A stretch of DNA of 64,000 nucleotides from Actinobacteria bacterium HGW-Actinobacteria-2 (GTDB taxonomy: Bacteria; Actinomycetota; Actinomycetes; Propionibacteriales; Propionibacteriaceae). A model generated the notes under the pieces. It was given only the letters and a program-made list of their open reading frames with translations. It did not search any database and was not told the origin of the DNA. This document shows positions 25,995-37,734 of this stretch, one piece after another. Location: assembly GCA_002841335.1 (NCBI GenBank), contig PHEY01000002.1:248001-312000 (forward strand), in the 5' to 3' direction. Every line of letters begins with the position of its first letter. The first letter of the stretch is position 1. Both the position numbers and the translations under genes were made by a program.

Positions 25995-27596
25995 TCAGGC
26001 GTTCGCGGCGGCGTGAGCCTTCGGCAGTTCGCGGCGTAGCACCTTGCCGGCGGCCGATCGCGGCACCTTGTCGATGAAGGTCACCCCACCCAACCGCTTG
26101 TAGCCGGCCACCTGGTCGGCAAGCCAGTGGATCAGCTCGGACGCGCTCACCTCGGCGCCCTCGCGCAGCTGCACCAACGCATGCGGGATCTGCTCCCCCG
26201 GCGTACTGGACGCCAACCCGAGCACGCCCGCGTCGGCCACCGCCGGATGCGCACACAGCAGTGCTTCCAACTCGGCCGGCGCCACCTGGAAGCCGCGGCG
26301 TTTGATCAGCTCCTTGATCCGATCGACGATCCGCACCACGCCGTCGGCATCGACGGTCACCAGGTCGCCGGTGTGCACCCAGCCGTCCGCATCCAGGACG
26401 GCGTCGGCGTCCACCGGTGAGCCCAGGTAGCCGACCATCGCGTTCGGCCCGGTGCACCACAACTCGCCGGGCTGACTCTCCCCGCTGGTGGGCGGGGCCA
26501 CGTCCAGCCCGGTGTCGGGGTCAACCACCCGGAAGCGCACGTTCGGGATGGCCGGGCCGATCGTGCCCAGGTCGATGTCGCGCCGCTCGGGCGGGATCAC
26601 GTGGGTCACCGGCGACAGCTCCGTCATGCCATAGCCCTGCACCACCCGGGTACCCAGGCGCTCCTGGATCAGCTCGCCGATGGCACCGTCCAGCGGTGCG
26701 GCGCCGGAGACGATCAGCTTCACGCTGGCCCAACTGACGCCGCGGGCGGCCGGATGCTTGGCCAGGAACGCCGCCACCGGCGGCACGATGAACAACAACG
26801 TCGGGCGGTGGGTGGCGATGATCTCCAGGAACGCCGGCGGCGCGAAGCTGGACATCGTGAACTGCGGGAACCCGCGGAACAGGCCGTAGTTGAGGTTGGT
26901 GGTCATCCCGTAGATGTGGCTGTACGGCAGGAAGGCCACGATCGCGTTGTCCGCGCCCATGCCGGCGAGCACCTCGTTGAACTGCAGCAGGTTCGCCACC
27001 AGATTTCGATGGGTCAGCATCACCGCCTTCGGCAGCCCGGACGTCCCCGACGAGAACGGCAGGCAGACCAGCTGGGTGGCCGGATCGATGCTCACCTGCG
27101 GCAGATCGGGCGTGGTGGCCAGCAGCTCCACCCAGGACGTGTGCCCGGCGGCACCTTCCAACACGATCACCGCTTCCGGCGCCAGCCCGGCGAGCGTGGC
27201 CGCCTCGGCAACCTTGCCCAGCAGCGCCTGGCTGGTGATCACGAACCGTGACCGGGTCTCGGTGAGCTGGCGGGCGATCTCGGAGGCGATCGCCGCCGGA
27301 TTCACCGGCGAGGTGGCCGCCCCCGTCCGAGCAATGCCGTGAAAGGCCGCGGCGTAGTCCGGACAGTTCTGCAGATCGATGGCCACCGCGTCCCCGGGGC
27401 CGACGCCGTGCGCGGCCAGCCAGGTGGCCACCGCATCGGTGTCGTGTTTGACCTGGCGATAGGTCAGGCTGGCGCCGGTCTCGGGATGGACGAACGCCGT
27501 CCGGTCCCAGTCGGCATCGGAACGCTCGGCGAAGAGCAGGTCGTAGAGAGCCACATTCGGGATCTCGATGTCGGGCAAGGGGCCGCGATACTCCAT
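25995..27596 (-). CDS. 4-coumarate-CoA-ligase-like acyl-CoA synthetase
   Basis: Activates a carboxylic acid to acyl-AMP and then acyl-CoA. 533 residues of the ANL superfamily. The P-loop FSSGTSGLPKAVMLTH, the A5 motif QGYGMTELSPVTH, GWVHTGDL, the hinge RIVDRIKELIKRRGFQVAPAE and the C-terminal catalytic Lys in SAAGKVLRREL are all intact. ATG 27596 is chosen because GGAGG lies about 8 bp upstream. It is a single gene, so the substrate (aromatic or medium-chain acid) cannot be told. Confidence 0.85.
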   Translation of the reverse strand: MEYRGPLPDIEIPNVALYDLLFAERSDADWDRTAFVHPETGASLTYRQVKHDTDAVATWLAAHGVGPGDAVAIDLQNCPDYAAAFHGIARTGAATSPVNPAAIASEIARQLTETRSRFVITSQALLGKVAEAATLAGLAPEAVIVLEGAAGHTSWVELLATTPDLPQVSIDPATQLVCLPFSSGTSGLPKAVMLTHRNLVANLLQFNEVLAGMGADNAIVAFLPYSHIYGMTTNLNYGLFRGFPQFTMSSFAPPAFLEIIATHRPTLLFIVPPVAAFLAKHPAARGVSWASVKLIVSGAAPLDGAIGELIQERLGTRVVQGYGMTELSPVTHVIPPERRDIDLGTIGPAIPNVRFRVVDPDTGLDVAPPTSGESQPGELWCTGPNAMVGYLGSPVDADAVLDADGWVHTGDLVTVDADGVVRIVDRIKELIKRRGFQVAPAELEALLCAHPAVADAGVLGLASSTPGEQIPHALVQLREGAEVSASELIHWLADQVAGYKRLGGVTFIDKVPRSAAGKVLRRELPKAHAAANA

Positions 27597-27735
27597 TGTT
27601 GTGGTCCTCCACTCGATTCTGAGTGGGCCACAGCGTAGGGTCCGGCTCGGCGCGGGGGGATGGCGAAAACCCACAAGTTTGCCCCCTGGATCACTGGCGT
27701 TTTCGCTCTGGGCAAGGCGGCAGAAGACAAGGCGG

Positions 27736-27741
27736 TAGACT
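27736..27741 (+). promoter_or_regulatory. -10 element (TAGACT) of typA
   Basis: TAGACT fits TANNNT and lies 32 bp before the ATG at 27774. ACCGGAG in between serves as ribosome-binding site. Confidence 0.4.
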
Positions 27742-27773
27742 TGTCCGGTTCCCCGATCAGACCGGAGTCATCC

Positions 27774-29634
<1,861 letters not shown>

Positions 29635-29636
<2 letters not shown>

Positions 29637-29660
29637 CCTCCGGCGACGAGCCAGGAGGCT
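29635..29660. terminator. Hairpin between typA and a convergent lipoprotein gene
   Basis: AGCCTCC (29635-29641) pairs with GGAGGCT (29654-29660). It overlaps the typA stop and lies 7 bp from the end of the convergent gene. A weak bidirectional terminator is possible. Confidence 0.35.
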
Positions 29661-29666
29661 GCCGGG

Positions 29667-30326
29667 TCAGGGGATGTACACCTCATCGACCCGCGCCGCA
29701 CGCCCCTCGGACACTCGAAGGTCCGTCGGGATGTTGTTCAGAGGTGAGTAGCCGTCCCAGGAGGGGTCGCGGCCGGGGCCATAGAGCGCGGCGAATGTGG
29801 TGCCGGTGAAGTGACGTGTGACCATCCCTGAGTCGCTGCTGAACAACAACGTGACCTTGAACGTGCCGGAGACGGGCACGGCGAAAACTTCCCGGTCCCG
29901 GTTGCGAATGTAGAAGGGGTTGGGCAGATCCTCGTTCGGCCCGATCTCGCCGTCCTCACGCGCTGCCTTCACGGCAGCCTCGTTTCCGTACATCTCGGCC
30001 GGATCGACGTAGAGACATTTGCCGTCGAAGTAACGAACGAAGCCGAAGACCTTTCCCGCCTTCACCGCAACCTTCCCGACCTTGGAGCCATCCGGCAAGC
30101 GGTCCGGACAAGGCATCGACGGAGGTGTCAGCTGCGAGGCGGGGTCGGGCGTCGGCGTCTCGCTCACCACTGAAGGCGGCGTAGGCGAGGCTGAGACGGG
30201 GACGACAGTCGGCTGCGCACTCCGGATCGGATCAGTGCCACCCGCCGATCCAGCACACCCCTCAAGACCGGCGGTCAGAAGAAGAACCACCGCCATTGCG
30301 ATTGCGCCTTTCCCGGCAGCCATCAT
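29667..30326 (-). CDS. Putative lipoprotein of unknown function
   Basis: 219 residues. A signal peptide with lipobox LEGC puts the lipidated Cys at residue 24. A Pro/Thr/Ser linker (about 36-68) and a compact domain of about 150 residues follow, including FVRYFDGKCLYVDPAEMYGN and a second Cys pair (C72, C103 region) that could form a disulphide. Upstream AGAGGAA supports ATG 30326. No family recognised. It is convergent with typA and divergent from the membrane-protein operon at 30559. Confidence 0.6.
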   Translation of the reverse strand: MMAAGKGAIAMAVVLLLTAGLEGCAGSAGGTDPIRSAQPTVVPVSASPTPPSVVSETPTPDPASQLTPPSMPCPDRLPDGSKVGKVAVKAGKVFGFVRYFDGKCLYVDPAEMYGNEAAVKAAREDGEIGPNEDLPNPFYIRNRDREVFAVPVSGTFKVTLLFSSDSGMVTRHFTGTTFAALYGPGRDPSWDGYSPLNNIPTDLRVSEGRAARVDEVYIP

Positions 30327-30525
30327 CTGCGTTCCTCTCGCCCGGATCTGGGTCGGCGAACTGCCTCCTGCCGGATGCTGAGAACACTATTCCTCAATCG
30401 AGGATGTGGGAGGAATTGTCACCTAGATGCGATCTGACAGCTCAAACACCCCCGATTCGGGCATCGAGGGGAGGATTCCTCCCACCACACCACCCACTCA
30501 GCGACCGGTGTTCGCGTCCGGCCTC

Positions 30526-30562
30526 TAAGCTGGCGGTGATGCGCACCGAGGACACCCGATGA
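30526..30562 (+). promoter_or_regulatory. Promoter and seven-codon leader ORF before the DUF membrane-protein operon
   Basis: TAAGCT (30526-30531) is a TANNNT -10. Seven bases later ATG 30539 opens a tiny frame (MRTEDTR) whose TGA (30560-30562) overlaps the ATG of the next gene (ATGA). GAGGAC inside the leader frame is also a usable ribosome-binding site for the gene at 30559. The spacing suits a leaderless leader peptide coupled to the operon; translation of the leader is inference. Confidence 0.4.
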
Positions 30563-31539
30563 CCGCCCCCACCGGCTGGGACGTGACCGGCTACTACGCT
30601 GCGCAACTCCTCCCCGAGCAAGCACCGCCGGACAGCGTCGTGCGGGTCGCCGAGCTCGGCATCATCACCCCTCGTCCGCTGCAACTCGGTGACTTCCTGG
30701 GTGGCGCCTTCCGCGCCGTGCGCTACTCCCCGGTGACCATGTTCGGGGTGACCCTCATGGGCATGCTGGTCGCGCAACTGCTGGCCGTGGGCGTCGGCGT
30801 CGTCGCCGGACGAGAGTTCACCTCCGTCCTCGATACCACCGAGCTCGGCGCAGTGGGATCGCTCGCCGGCTGGACGACTATCGTCAGCTACCTGACCACC
30901 TCGGTGGCCACGATCATCCTGCAGATCGGCCTGGCCTTCGCAGTCCACGAGGCGGTCTTCGCGCGCCGCACCCCACCGTCGGCCGCGCTGCGCCGGATCG
31001 GCTCGGGCGCCGGCGCCGCTCTCGGCTTCGCCGGTCTGGTGCTGCTGGCCTACCTGGCCGTCGGCCTGATCGTCGCGCTCCTTGCCAACATCTCGACCAC
31101 GTCGCAGAACGCCATCGGCTGGGTGATCCTGGTTCCGCTGATCCTCGCCGCCGCCGTCCTCAGCATGTTCCTCAGCATCCGGCTGCTGTTGGTGCCGCCG
31201 GTGATCGCGATCGAGAAGCTGGGACCGATCGCCGCGATCCGGCGCAGTTGGGAACTGACCACGGGCCAGTTCTGGCGCTTCCTCGGAATCTTCCTGCTGT
31301 CCAGCATCCTGATCTCGATGGCCGCCAATGTGATCTCCACCGTCTTCAGCTTCGTGGCGATCCTGGTCAGTGCCAGCAATCCGGAGTTCGGCCTGATGGT
31401 GGCGGTCGCCGCGACCACGGTGGCCACCGCCGTGTTCTACATCCCGTTGTCTACATCGGTGATCACGCTGCTGTACACCGATGCGCGGATTCGCCGCGAG
31501 GGTCATGACCTGGCGATCGCAGAGGCGCTGTACGGATGA
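30559..31539 (+). CDS. Multi-spanning membrane protein (glycerophosphodiesterase-type membrane domain)
   Basis: 326 residues with about six transmembrane helices (for example VTLMGMLVAQLLAVGVGVVA, GFAGLVLLAYLAVGLIVALL, IGWVILVPLILAAAVLSMFL). The sequence PPVIAIEKLGPIAAIRRSWEL between helices is characteristic of actinobacterial membrane proteins annotated as glycerophosphoryl diester phosphodiesterase membrane domain; no phosphodiesterase site is present. It is first gene of the DUF4129-DUF4350-MoxR-DUF58 cluster and overlaps the next gene by ATGA. Confidence 0.75.
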   Translation: MTAPTGWDVTGYYAAQLLPEQAPPDSVVRVAELGIITPRPLQLGDFLGGAFRAVRYSPVTMFGVTLMGMLVAQLLAVGVGVVAGREFTSVLDTTELGAVGSLAGWTTIVSYLTTSVATIILQIGLAFAVHEAVFARRTPPSAALRRIGSGAGAALGFAGLVLLAYLAVGLIVALLANISTTSQNAIGWVILVPLILAAAVLSMFLSIRLLLVPPVIAIEKLGPIAAIRRSWELTTGQFWRFLGIFLLSSILISMAANVISTVFSFVAILVSASNPEFGLMVAVAATTVATAVFYIPLSTSVITLLYTDARIRREGHDLAIAEALYG

Positions 31540-32219
31540 GCCCGCCGCTGACCCCGGACGCCGACGAAGCCCGGCGCCAGCTCGCAGACGAGCTCTCAAA
31601 GGCGATCTACGCCGATCCTGGCGGATGGATCTCCGACCTGTGGAACCGCGTGTTCGAGTGGCTGACCGGTGCCACACCGACGCCGACGGGGCTGTCCACC
31701 GGCCAACTCGGCGGCATCATCCTGGTCGCGGTCGTGTTGGCCGCCATCATCGTGTGGGCCACCCTCGGCCCGATCCAACGACGCCGGAGGGCGAAGGGCG
31801 ATGCGCTGTTCACCGACGATCAGCGCAGCGCCGCCGAGGTACGGGCGGACGCGAATGCGCTGGCCACCGCCGGGAACTGGACCGAGGCGTCGCTGGCGAT
31901 CTTTCGCGCCATGATCCGCACCCTCGCCGAACGCGGCACCATCGAGGAGTTCGGTGGCATGACCGCCCACGAGGGCACCGACCAGGCCGGTGAACGACTG
32001 CCCGACTACGCCGATCGCCTGGACGCGTCCGCGCGGCTGTTCGATTCGGTCGCCTACGGGCGCCGCGCTGCCTCCAGTGAGCAGTACCAACTGCTGGCGC
32101 AACTGGATGCCGAGGTGACCACCGCCACTCATGAAGCGGCTGCTGATCGCCGGTGGCATCGCCCTGGCCCTGTTCGCCGGCATCGTGGTCTTGGGCGTGA
32201 TGCTCCCGACGAGCCCTGA
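31536..32219 (+). CDS. DUF4129 membrane protein
   Basis: 227 residues. An N-terminal amphipathic segment (DEARRQLADELSKAIYAD, then WISDLWNRVFEWL) precedes one transmembrane helix (about 61-80). A cytosolic C-terminal helical region with the DUF4129 pattern AGNWTEASLAIFRAMIRTL and RLFDSVAYGRR follows. It overlaps the upstream gene by four bases and the downstream gene by 89 bases. Genes like this regularly accompany MoxR and DUF58 in actinobacteria, in clusters thought to work in envelope protein assembly or maturation. Confidence 0.8.
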   Translation: MSPPLTPDADEARRQLADELSKAIYADPGGWISDLWNRVFEWLTGATPTPTGLSTGQLGGIILVAVVLAAIIVWATLGPIQRRRRAKGDALFTDDQRSAAEVRADANALATAGNWTEASLAIFRAMIRTLAERGTIEEFGGMTAHEGTDQAGERLPDYADRLDASARLFDSVAYGRRAASSEQYQLLAQLDAEVTTATHEAAADRRWHRPGPVRRHRGLGRDAPDEP

Positions 32220-33257
32220 CCGCTTGCCCTACTCGGCGACCAACCCCCGTCCCAACGGGACCCGTGCGCTCGCCCAGGTGATGGGCGCCAACGGGGTGGC
32301 CGTCACTCAAGTCACGACCCTCGCTGCGGCCACCGCCGCCCCGGCCGGTTCCACCCTGGTGGTGGTGTTGACCGATGACCTCAATGACTCCGCCACGGCC
32401 GCACTCATGCAGGTGCCGGCTGATTTGGTGGTGGTCTACCCAGGAGTCGCCGAGTCCTTCACCGTGGCCGATCTGGCCGCGCACCGGGTCATGACTGCCG
32501 ACCGATGGGCCTCCAGTGATGCCGCGGGCTGCTCCGACCCGGACGCACAAGCAGCCGGATCGATCACTGACGACTCGAGCTGGGCACTGGAAAGCCCCAG
32601 TAGTCGAGTCACCACCTGTTTCGTCAATGACGACCGCACCGCGCTCTACGCCGACCTCACCACCGACACTCATCGGGTCACGATCCTGACCGGCAGGACC
32701 TGGCTGCAGAACGGCACCATCACCGAGCAAGGCAATGCCGCCCTGGCCCTTCGCGTGTTCGGACGGCACCCCCAACTGACCTGGTACCTGCCCGGAGAAG
32801 ACGTGAAGGACGCCGGCGACACCGATGAGCAGGGCTTCGACCTGTTCGACCTGCTGCCGCCGTGGTCGCGTCCGGTGTTCGCGGTGCTGCTGGTCGCCGG
32901 TGCCGCCGCCGCGCTGTGGCGGGGACGCCGCTTCGGCGCCCTGGTGAAGGAGCCGATGCCGGTCGAGGTGCCCGCGTCCGAGGCGTCCTCTGGCCTGGCC
33001 GGGCTCTACCGGCAGGCGGGGGCCCGCGGCCACGCGGCCGCCGCCTTGCGCGCCGCGGCGATCATGCGCGTCTCCGCCCGCTTGGGCCTGTCCGCGTCCG
33101 CCTCGCCGCAGACTGTGGTGGAGCGGATCGCACAAGCCAGCGGCACCGATCCGGGCGCGCTGAACGCCTTGCTGTACGGAAGTCCGCCAGCCACCGACCA
33201 GGAACTGGCCGACCTTGCCCACACTCTGACCGACCTCGAAAGAAAGCTGAGCAGCAG

Positions 33258-33261
<4 letters not shown>
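32131..33261 (+). CDS. DUF4350 membrane protein
   Basis: 376 residues. An N-terminal transmembrane helix (about 3-25) is followed by an extracytoplasmic DUF4350 domain (NPRPNGTRALAQVMGANGVAV start; LVVVLTDDLNDS; WYLPGEDVKD), a second transmembrane helix near 246-265 and a cytoplasmic helical tail. ATG 32131 (MKRLLIAGGIALALF) has a normal signal-anchor start. The 89-base overlap with the DUF4129 gene is in another frame. The next gene overlaps by ATGA. Confidence 0.8.
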
Positions 33262-34370
<1,109 letters not shown>

Positions 34371-34375
34371 CGCCG

Positions 34376-35680
34376 ATGGCGATCTCGGGCCGCGTTCCGC
34401 TCCTGCTGATACTGGGAGCGATACCGGTGATCCTGTGGCCACAGCCCATCACCGTGGTGGGCTGGGTGGCGTTGGTGATCGTGCTCTGCGTGATCGACGT
34501 GCTGGCCGCGGTCCGCCCCGATCAGCTGCGGATCACCCGCGAGTTGCCGCCCAGCGTCCGGTTGACCGAGGCGGCCGACTCCCAGCTGACCGTGGTGAAC
34601 CCGACCCGCCGCCGGGCGCGGCTGCGCGTCCGCGACGCCTGGCCGCCGAGTGCGCACCCGTCCGGTACGCACCCCTGGATCCGACTGGACGGCGGCCGCT
34701 CGATCCGCCAGGTCACCACCCTCACCCCGACCCGCCGCGGTGATCTGGCTGCGGCCGCGGTGACCGTGCGTTCCTTCGGCCCGCTCGGGCTGGCCGCCCG
34801 GCAGCGCTCGCTGAGCGTCCCCGGCGTGCTGCGGGTGCTTCCGGAGTTCCGCTCGCGCAGCCATCTGCCCTCCCGCCTCGCTCGGCTGCGGGAACTGGAC
34901 GGGCAAGCCTCGGTGCAGGTGCGCGGCCAGGGCACCGAGTTCGATTCGCTGCGCGAGTACGCCGCCGGCGACGACGTCCGTTCGATCGACTGGCGGGCCA
35001 CCGCCCGCGCCACCCGGACGATGGTGCGCACCTGGCGTCCCGAACGCGACCGGCACATTCTGATGGTGTTGGACACCTCCCGGTGGGCGGCCGGACGGAT
35101 CGGCACCGGCGACACCGACCAACTGCGGCTGGACGCCGGTATCGAGGCCTGCCTGTTGATGGCCGCGCTGGGTTCGGCCTCCGGCGACCGGATGAGCCTG
35201 CTGGTGGCCGACTCGATGGTTCGCCAGCGCCTGGCCGGCACCGCGAAGGGCTCGGCGCTCGCCGCCTTCTCCGACCGGCTCAGCCTGGCCGAAGCCGCCT
35301 TGGTCGAGACCGACTGGTCGATGGTCGCCGACCAGGTGAGCCAGTTGTGCCGCCAGCGCAGCCTGGTGGTGCTGATCACCGGGCTGGACCCGGCCGTCCA
35401 CGCCGAGGGGCTCGGCACCGTCATCGGCGGCTTGGCCCACCAGCACCAGGTGGTGATCGCCCACGTCACCGATCCGGCCGAGAAGGACCCCACCCCACAG
35501 ACCACCACTGCGCAGGAGGCGTACGCGGCCGCGGCGTCGGCACGACTGTGGCTGGCCGGCCAGGGCCTGGCCGACCGGGTGCATCGGATGGGGGTCGAGA
35601 TCGTCCATGCCGACCCCGAGCGGCTCGCGCCGGCGGTGTGTGACACCTACCTGCTGCTCAAAGCCACCGGACGGCTGTAG
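34376..35680 (+). CDS. DUF58 protein (MoxR partner)
   Basis: 434 residues. Two transmembrane helices lie at the N-terminus (about 6-45), followed by a beta-rich domain and the DUF58 signature GTEFDSLREYAAGDDVRSID plus WRATAR. A VWA-like fold with MVLDTSRW follows. ATG 34376 lies five bases after the MoxR stop. Pairing of a DUF58 protein with MoxR is a standard arrangement. The gene converges on spoIIM. Confidence 0.9.
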   Translation: MAISGRVPLLLILGAIPVILWPQPITVVGWVALVIVLCVIDVLAAVRPDQLRITRELPPSVRLTEAADSQLTVVNPTRRRARLRVRDAWPPSAHPSGTHPWIRLDGGRSIRQVTTLTPTRRGDLAAAAVTVRSFGPLGLAARQRSLSVPGVLRVLPEFRSRSHLPSRLARLRELDGQASVQVRGQGTEFDSLREYAAGDDVRSIDWRATARATRTMVRTWRPERDRHILMVLDTSRWAAGRIGTGDTDQLRLDAGIEACLLMAALGSASGDRMSLLVADSMVRQRLAGTAKGSALAAFSDRLSLAEAALVETDWSMVADQVSQLCRQRSLVVLITGLDPAVHAEGLGTVIGGLAHQHQVVIAHVTDPAEKDPTPQTTTAQEAYAAAASARLWLAGQGLADRVHRMGVEIVHADPERLAPAVCDTYLLLKATGRL

Positions 35681-35689
35681 CGCGCGGAC

Positions 35690-36685
35690 TCAGCCGGCGA
35701 CGGCAACCTCGTTGCGCGCTTCTTCCTCACTGAGGCCTGGATCGGTACCGGCATCGACCGCGCGCCGTCCGGCCACGAAAGTGACCACCCAGAAGGCGGC
35801 ACAGGCCAGCACCCCGAGGGCGATCTTCACCCACGGGTTCAGCTGCGAGCCGGTGACGAACCCTTCGATGATCCCGCTCACCCCCAGGCCGATGGTGAGC
35901 GCGAGCACCACCACGATCGTGGTGCGTCCCTCCTGCGCCAACGCCTTGGCCCGGGTGCGCACGCCGGGCACCAGCCACGCCCAGAAGAGTCGCATCCCGG
36001 CGGCACCGGCAACGAAAACGCAGCTGAGCTCCAGCAGGCCGTGCGGCAGGATCAGGGTCCAGAACACATAGTCGGCGTTCTGGACATGCATCACCGCACC
36101 CATCACGCCCACGTTCAGCGAGTTGGTGAACAGGACGTACGCCGGGTAGATCCCGGTGATGCCGGTGGCCACACACAGCGCCGCGATCATGGAGTTGTTG
36201 GTCCACACCTGGCTCGCGAAGCTCCCGCTGGGATAGGTCGAGTAGTACGAGGCGAACGCCTCCTCGGCGATCAGCCGCTGTTCGTCCGGCGGCACCAGGG
36301 AGTCCAGCAACGCCGGATTCTCGGCCATCCAGACGCCGGCGACCACTGCGATCACCAGGCAGGCGGCCGACACCACTACCGACCACCACCGCACCCGATA
36401 CAGCGCGGCCGGGATGGTCTGGGCGAAGAACGCACCGATAGCGGGCCAGCTGAGGTTGCGGGGGCTGGCAATCCGCGCCTTGGCTGCCACCAGCAGCACC
36501 GACAGCTCGTTGATCAGCCCGGGCTCGGGGGCTCGCGAACGCAGCAGGGACAAGTGGGTGGCGGTCTGCCGGTAAAGCCGGACGAGTTCGTCGGCCTCCT
36601 GCCCGTTCAGGCGTCGCTGGGCAGCCAGAAAGCGCAACCGTTGCCATTGCGCGTCGTGCGCCGCCACAAACACGTCGACATCCAC
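35690..36685 (-). CDS. Stage II sporulation protein M (SpoIIM)-like membrane protein
   Basis: 331 residues. A cytosolic N-terminal helical region (VDVFVAAHDAQWQRLRFLAA) precedes a SpoIIM-type membrane domain of five or six helices. The pattern NNSMIAALCVATGITGIYPA and LPHGLLELSCVFVAGAAGMR is diagnostic of the family. Nothing else suggests sporulation. In actinobacteria the gene usually sits, as here, with RDD and DUF58/MoxR genes. GTG 36685 is chosen because TACGCT lies seven bases upstream and the N-terminus matches family length. Confidence 0.85.
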   Translation of the reverse strand: MDVDVFVAAHDAQWQRLRFLAAQRRLNGQEADELVRLYRQTATHLSLLRSRAPEPGLINELSVLLVAAKARIASPRNLSWPAIGAFFAQTIPAALYRVRWWSVVVSAACLVIAVVAGVWMAENPALLDSLVPPDEQRLIAEEAFASYYSTYPSGSFASQVWTNNSMIAALCVATGITGIYPAYVLFTNSLNVGVMGAVMHVQNADYVFWTLILPHGLLELSCVFVAGAAGMRLFWAWLVPGVRTRAKALAQEGRTTIVVVLALTIGLGVSGIIEGFVTGSQLNPWVKIALGVLACAAFWVVTFVAGRRAVDAGTDPGLSEEEARNEVAVAG

Positions 36686-36692
36686 ATCGGTC

Positions 36693-36698
36693 AGCGTA
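36693..36698 (-). promoter_or_regulatory. Leaderless -10 (TACGCT) of spoIIM-like gene
   Basis: TACGCT on the minus strand lies seven bases before GTG 36685. It is back to back with the RDD-gene promoter 33 bp away, so the two divergent genes can be regulated from one 57-bp space. Confidence 0.5.
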
Positions 36699-36730
36699 GC
36701 GTCGGCCTCCGCATCACTTCGCAGGCACGC

Positions 36731-36736
36731 TAGCCT
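36731..36736 (+). promoter_or_regulatory. Leaderless -10 (TAGCCT) of the RDD gene
   Basis: TAGCCT, six bases, then ATG 36743. There is no Shine-Dalgarno. Confidence 0.55.
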
Positions 36737-36742
36737 CGACCC

Positions 36743-37567
36743 ATGGCCGACGAGATCCTCACCGGGGAAGGCGTTGCGCTTCAGGTCAGCGCCGCCTCCG
36801 TGCTCGTTCGAGCGTTGGCGTGGTTGATCGACGCCGTGGTCGTGGTCGTCGTCTTGGTGGTCACCCCGCTGACGATCCTCGCCATCATCGGCGTCGACCG
36901 CCTCGATCAGGCCTTGGCCACCGCGATCATGCTCGCGATCGTCTTCTTCGCGTTCATCGTGGTGCCGGTGACGGTGGAGACCCTCAGCCATGGACGCTCG
37001 CTGGGCAAGCTGGCCCTGGGTCTGCAGGTGATTCGCGACGACGGCGGCCCGGTCCGGCTGCGACACACGGCCGTCCGCGGCTTGATCGGCTTCTTCGAGC
37101 TGTGGATGATGACCGGCGGTCTGGCCTTCATCGTGGCGATGTTCAACGATCGCGGTAAGCGCGTCGGTGACTTCCTGGCCGGCACCTATGTGATTCGGGT
37201 GCGGTCGGCGCCGCGAGCGATCACCGGGCTGTGGCTGCCGCCGCAGTTGGCCGCATGGGCGCAGTTGGCAGACATCCGTCCGCTGCCTGCCGGGTTGGCG
37301 CTGCGGGCCCGCCAGTTCCTGGGACGCGCGCGACAGTTCCCGCCGGCCGCCCGCCATCGCCTGGGGCTGCGCCTCGCGGCTCAGCTGGAACGCCATGTCG
37401 CGCCCGCGCCGCCGTGGGGCACCTACCCGGAGGAGTTCATCGCGGCCGTCCTGTACGAGCGACGCCGCCGCGACCAGGAGGCGTTCGATCGACGTCAGCC
37501 CCGTCTGCATGCTCAGCTGGCCGGGATCGATGTGCTGCCCTTCGCCGTCCCCGATCCGGAGAGCTGA
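36743..37567 (+). CDS. RDD-family membrane protein
   Basis: 274 residues. The RDD domain (about 18-155) has two or three helices: VLVRALAWLIDAVVVVVVLV with the conserved R and D, the loop SHGRSLGKLALGLQV, and FNDRGKRVGDFLAGTYVI. A long Arg-rich cytosolic tail of about 110 residues with repeated RARQF and ERRRRDQEAFDRR follows. It is divergent from spoIIM and a usual companion of that gene. The function of RDD proteins is poorly defined; ion transport has been proposed for some. Confidence 0.85.
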   Translation: MADEILTGEGVALQVSAASVLVRALAWLIDAVVVVVVLVVTPLTILAIIGVDRLDQALATAIMLAIVFFAFIVVPVTVETLSHGRSLGKLALGLQVIRDDGGPVRLRHTAVRGLIGFFELWMMTGGLAFIVAMFNDRGKRVGDFLAGTYVIRVRSAPRAITGLWLPPQLAAWAQLADIRPLPAGLALRARQFLGRARQFPPAARHRLGLRLAAQLERHVAPAPPWGTYPEEFIAAVLYERRRRDQEAFDRRQPRLHAQLAGIDVLPFAVPDPES

Positions 37568-37592
37568 CCGCCCACCCTGCTACCGCGGCGCT

Positions 37593-37666
37593 GGTTGAGC
37601 TTGTCGAAACCAGGCCTGCACTGTGCGCGGAGGTTTCGACACGGCCGCTCCGGGTCCTGCTCAACC
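37593..37666. repeat. Third copy of the GGTTGAGC/TGTCGAAACC palindrome
   Basis: Outer arms GGTTGAGC (37593-37600) and GCTCAACC (37659-37666), with inner arms TGTCGAAACC (37602-37611) and GGTTTCGACA (37632-37641), repeat the nested layout of the copy at 1203-1297 with a different spacer. It lies 25 bp after the RDD gene. Confidence 0.8.
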
Positions 37667-37698
37667 CGTCTCGGACGGGACGCACCCTCGTCCATATT

Positions 37699-37714
37699 TT
37701 TGCAGCCCTGCAAA
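37699..37714 (+). promoter_or_regulatory. Likely TetR operator
   Basis: TTTGCAG-CC-CTGCAAA is a perfect 7-bp inverted repeat with a 2-base spacer. It overlaps the -35 region of the exporter promoter, with the -10 TATAAA at 37725-37730. The size and position fit a TetR dimer that represses the exporter-tetR operon. Confidence 0.55.
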
Positions 37715-37724
37715 GTTGCACTAC

Positions 37725-37730
37725 TATAAA
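37725..37730 (+). promoter_or_regulatory. -10 element TATAAA of the exporter operon
   Basis: TATAAA is one of the few near-consensus -10 boxes in the window. TTGCAG, inside the operator, lies 19 bp upstream as a loose -35. The leader is about 45 bases with GGAGG before ATG 37781. Confidence 0.55.
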
Positions 37731-37734
37731 TCTG

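Noticed and set aside
26521-27612. 363-codon minus-strand frame inside the acyl-CoA ligase gene
   Set aside because: Overlaps a gene with all ANL motifs in another frame; no independent signals.
35690-36685. Evidence of sporulation
   Set aside because: SpoIIM-like proteins with RDD and MoxR/DUF58 genes are common in non-sporing actinobacteria; no other sporulation gene is present.
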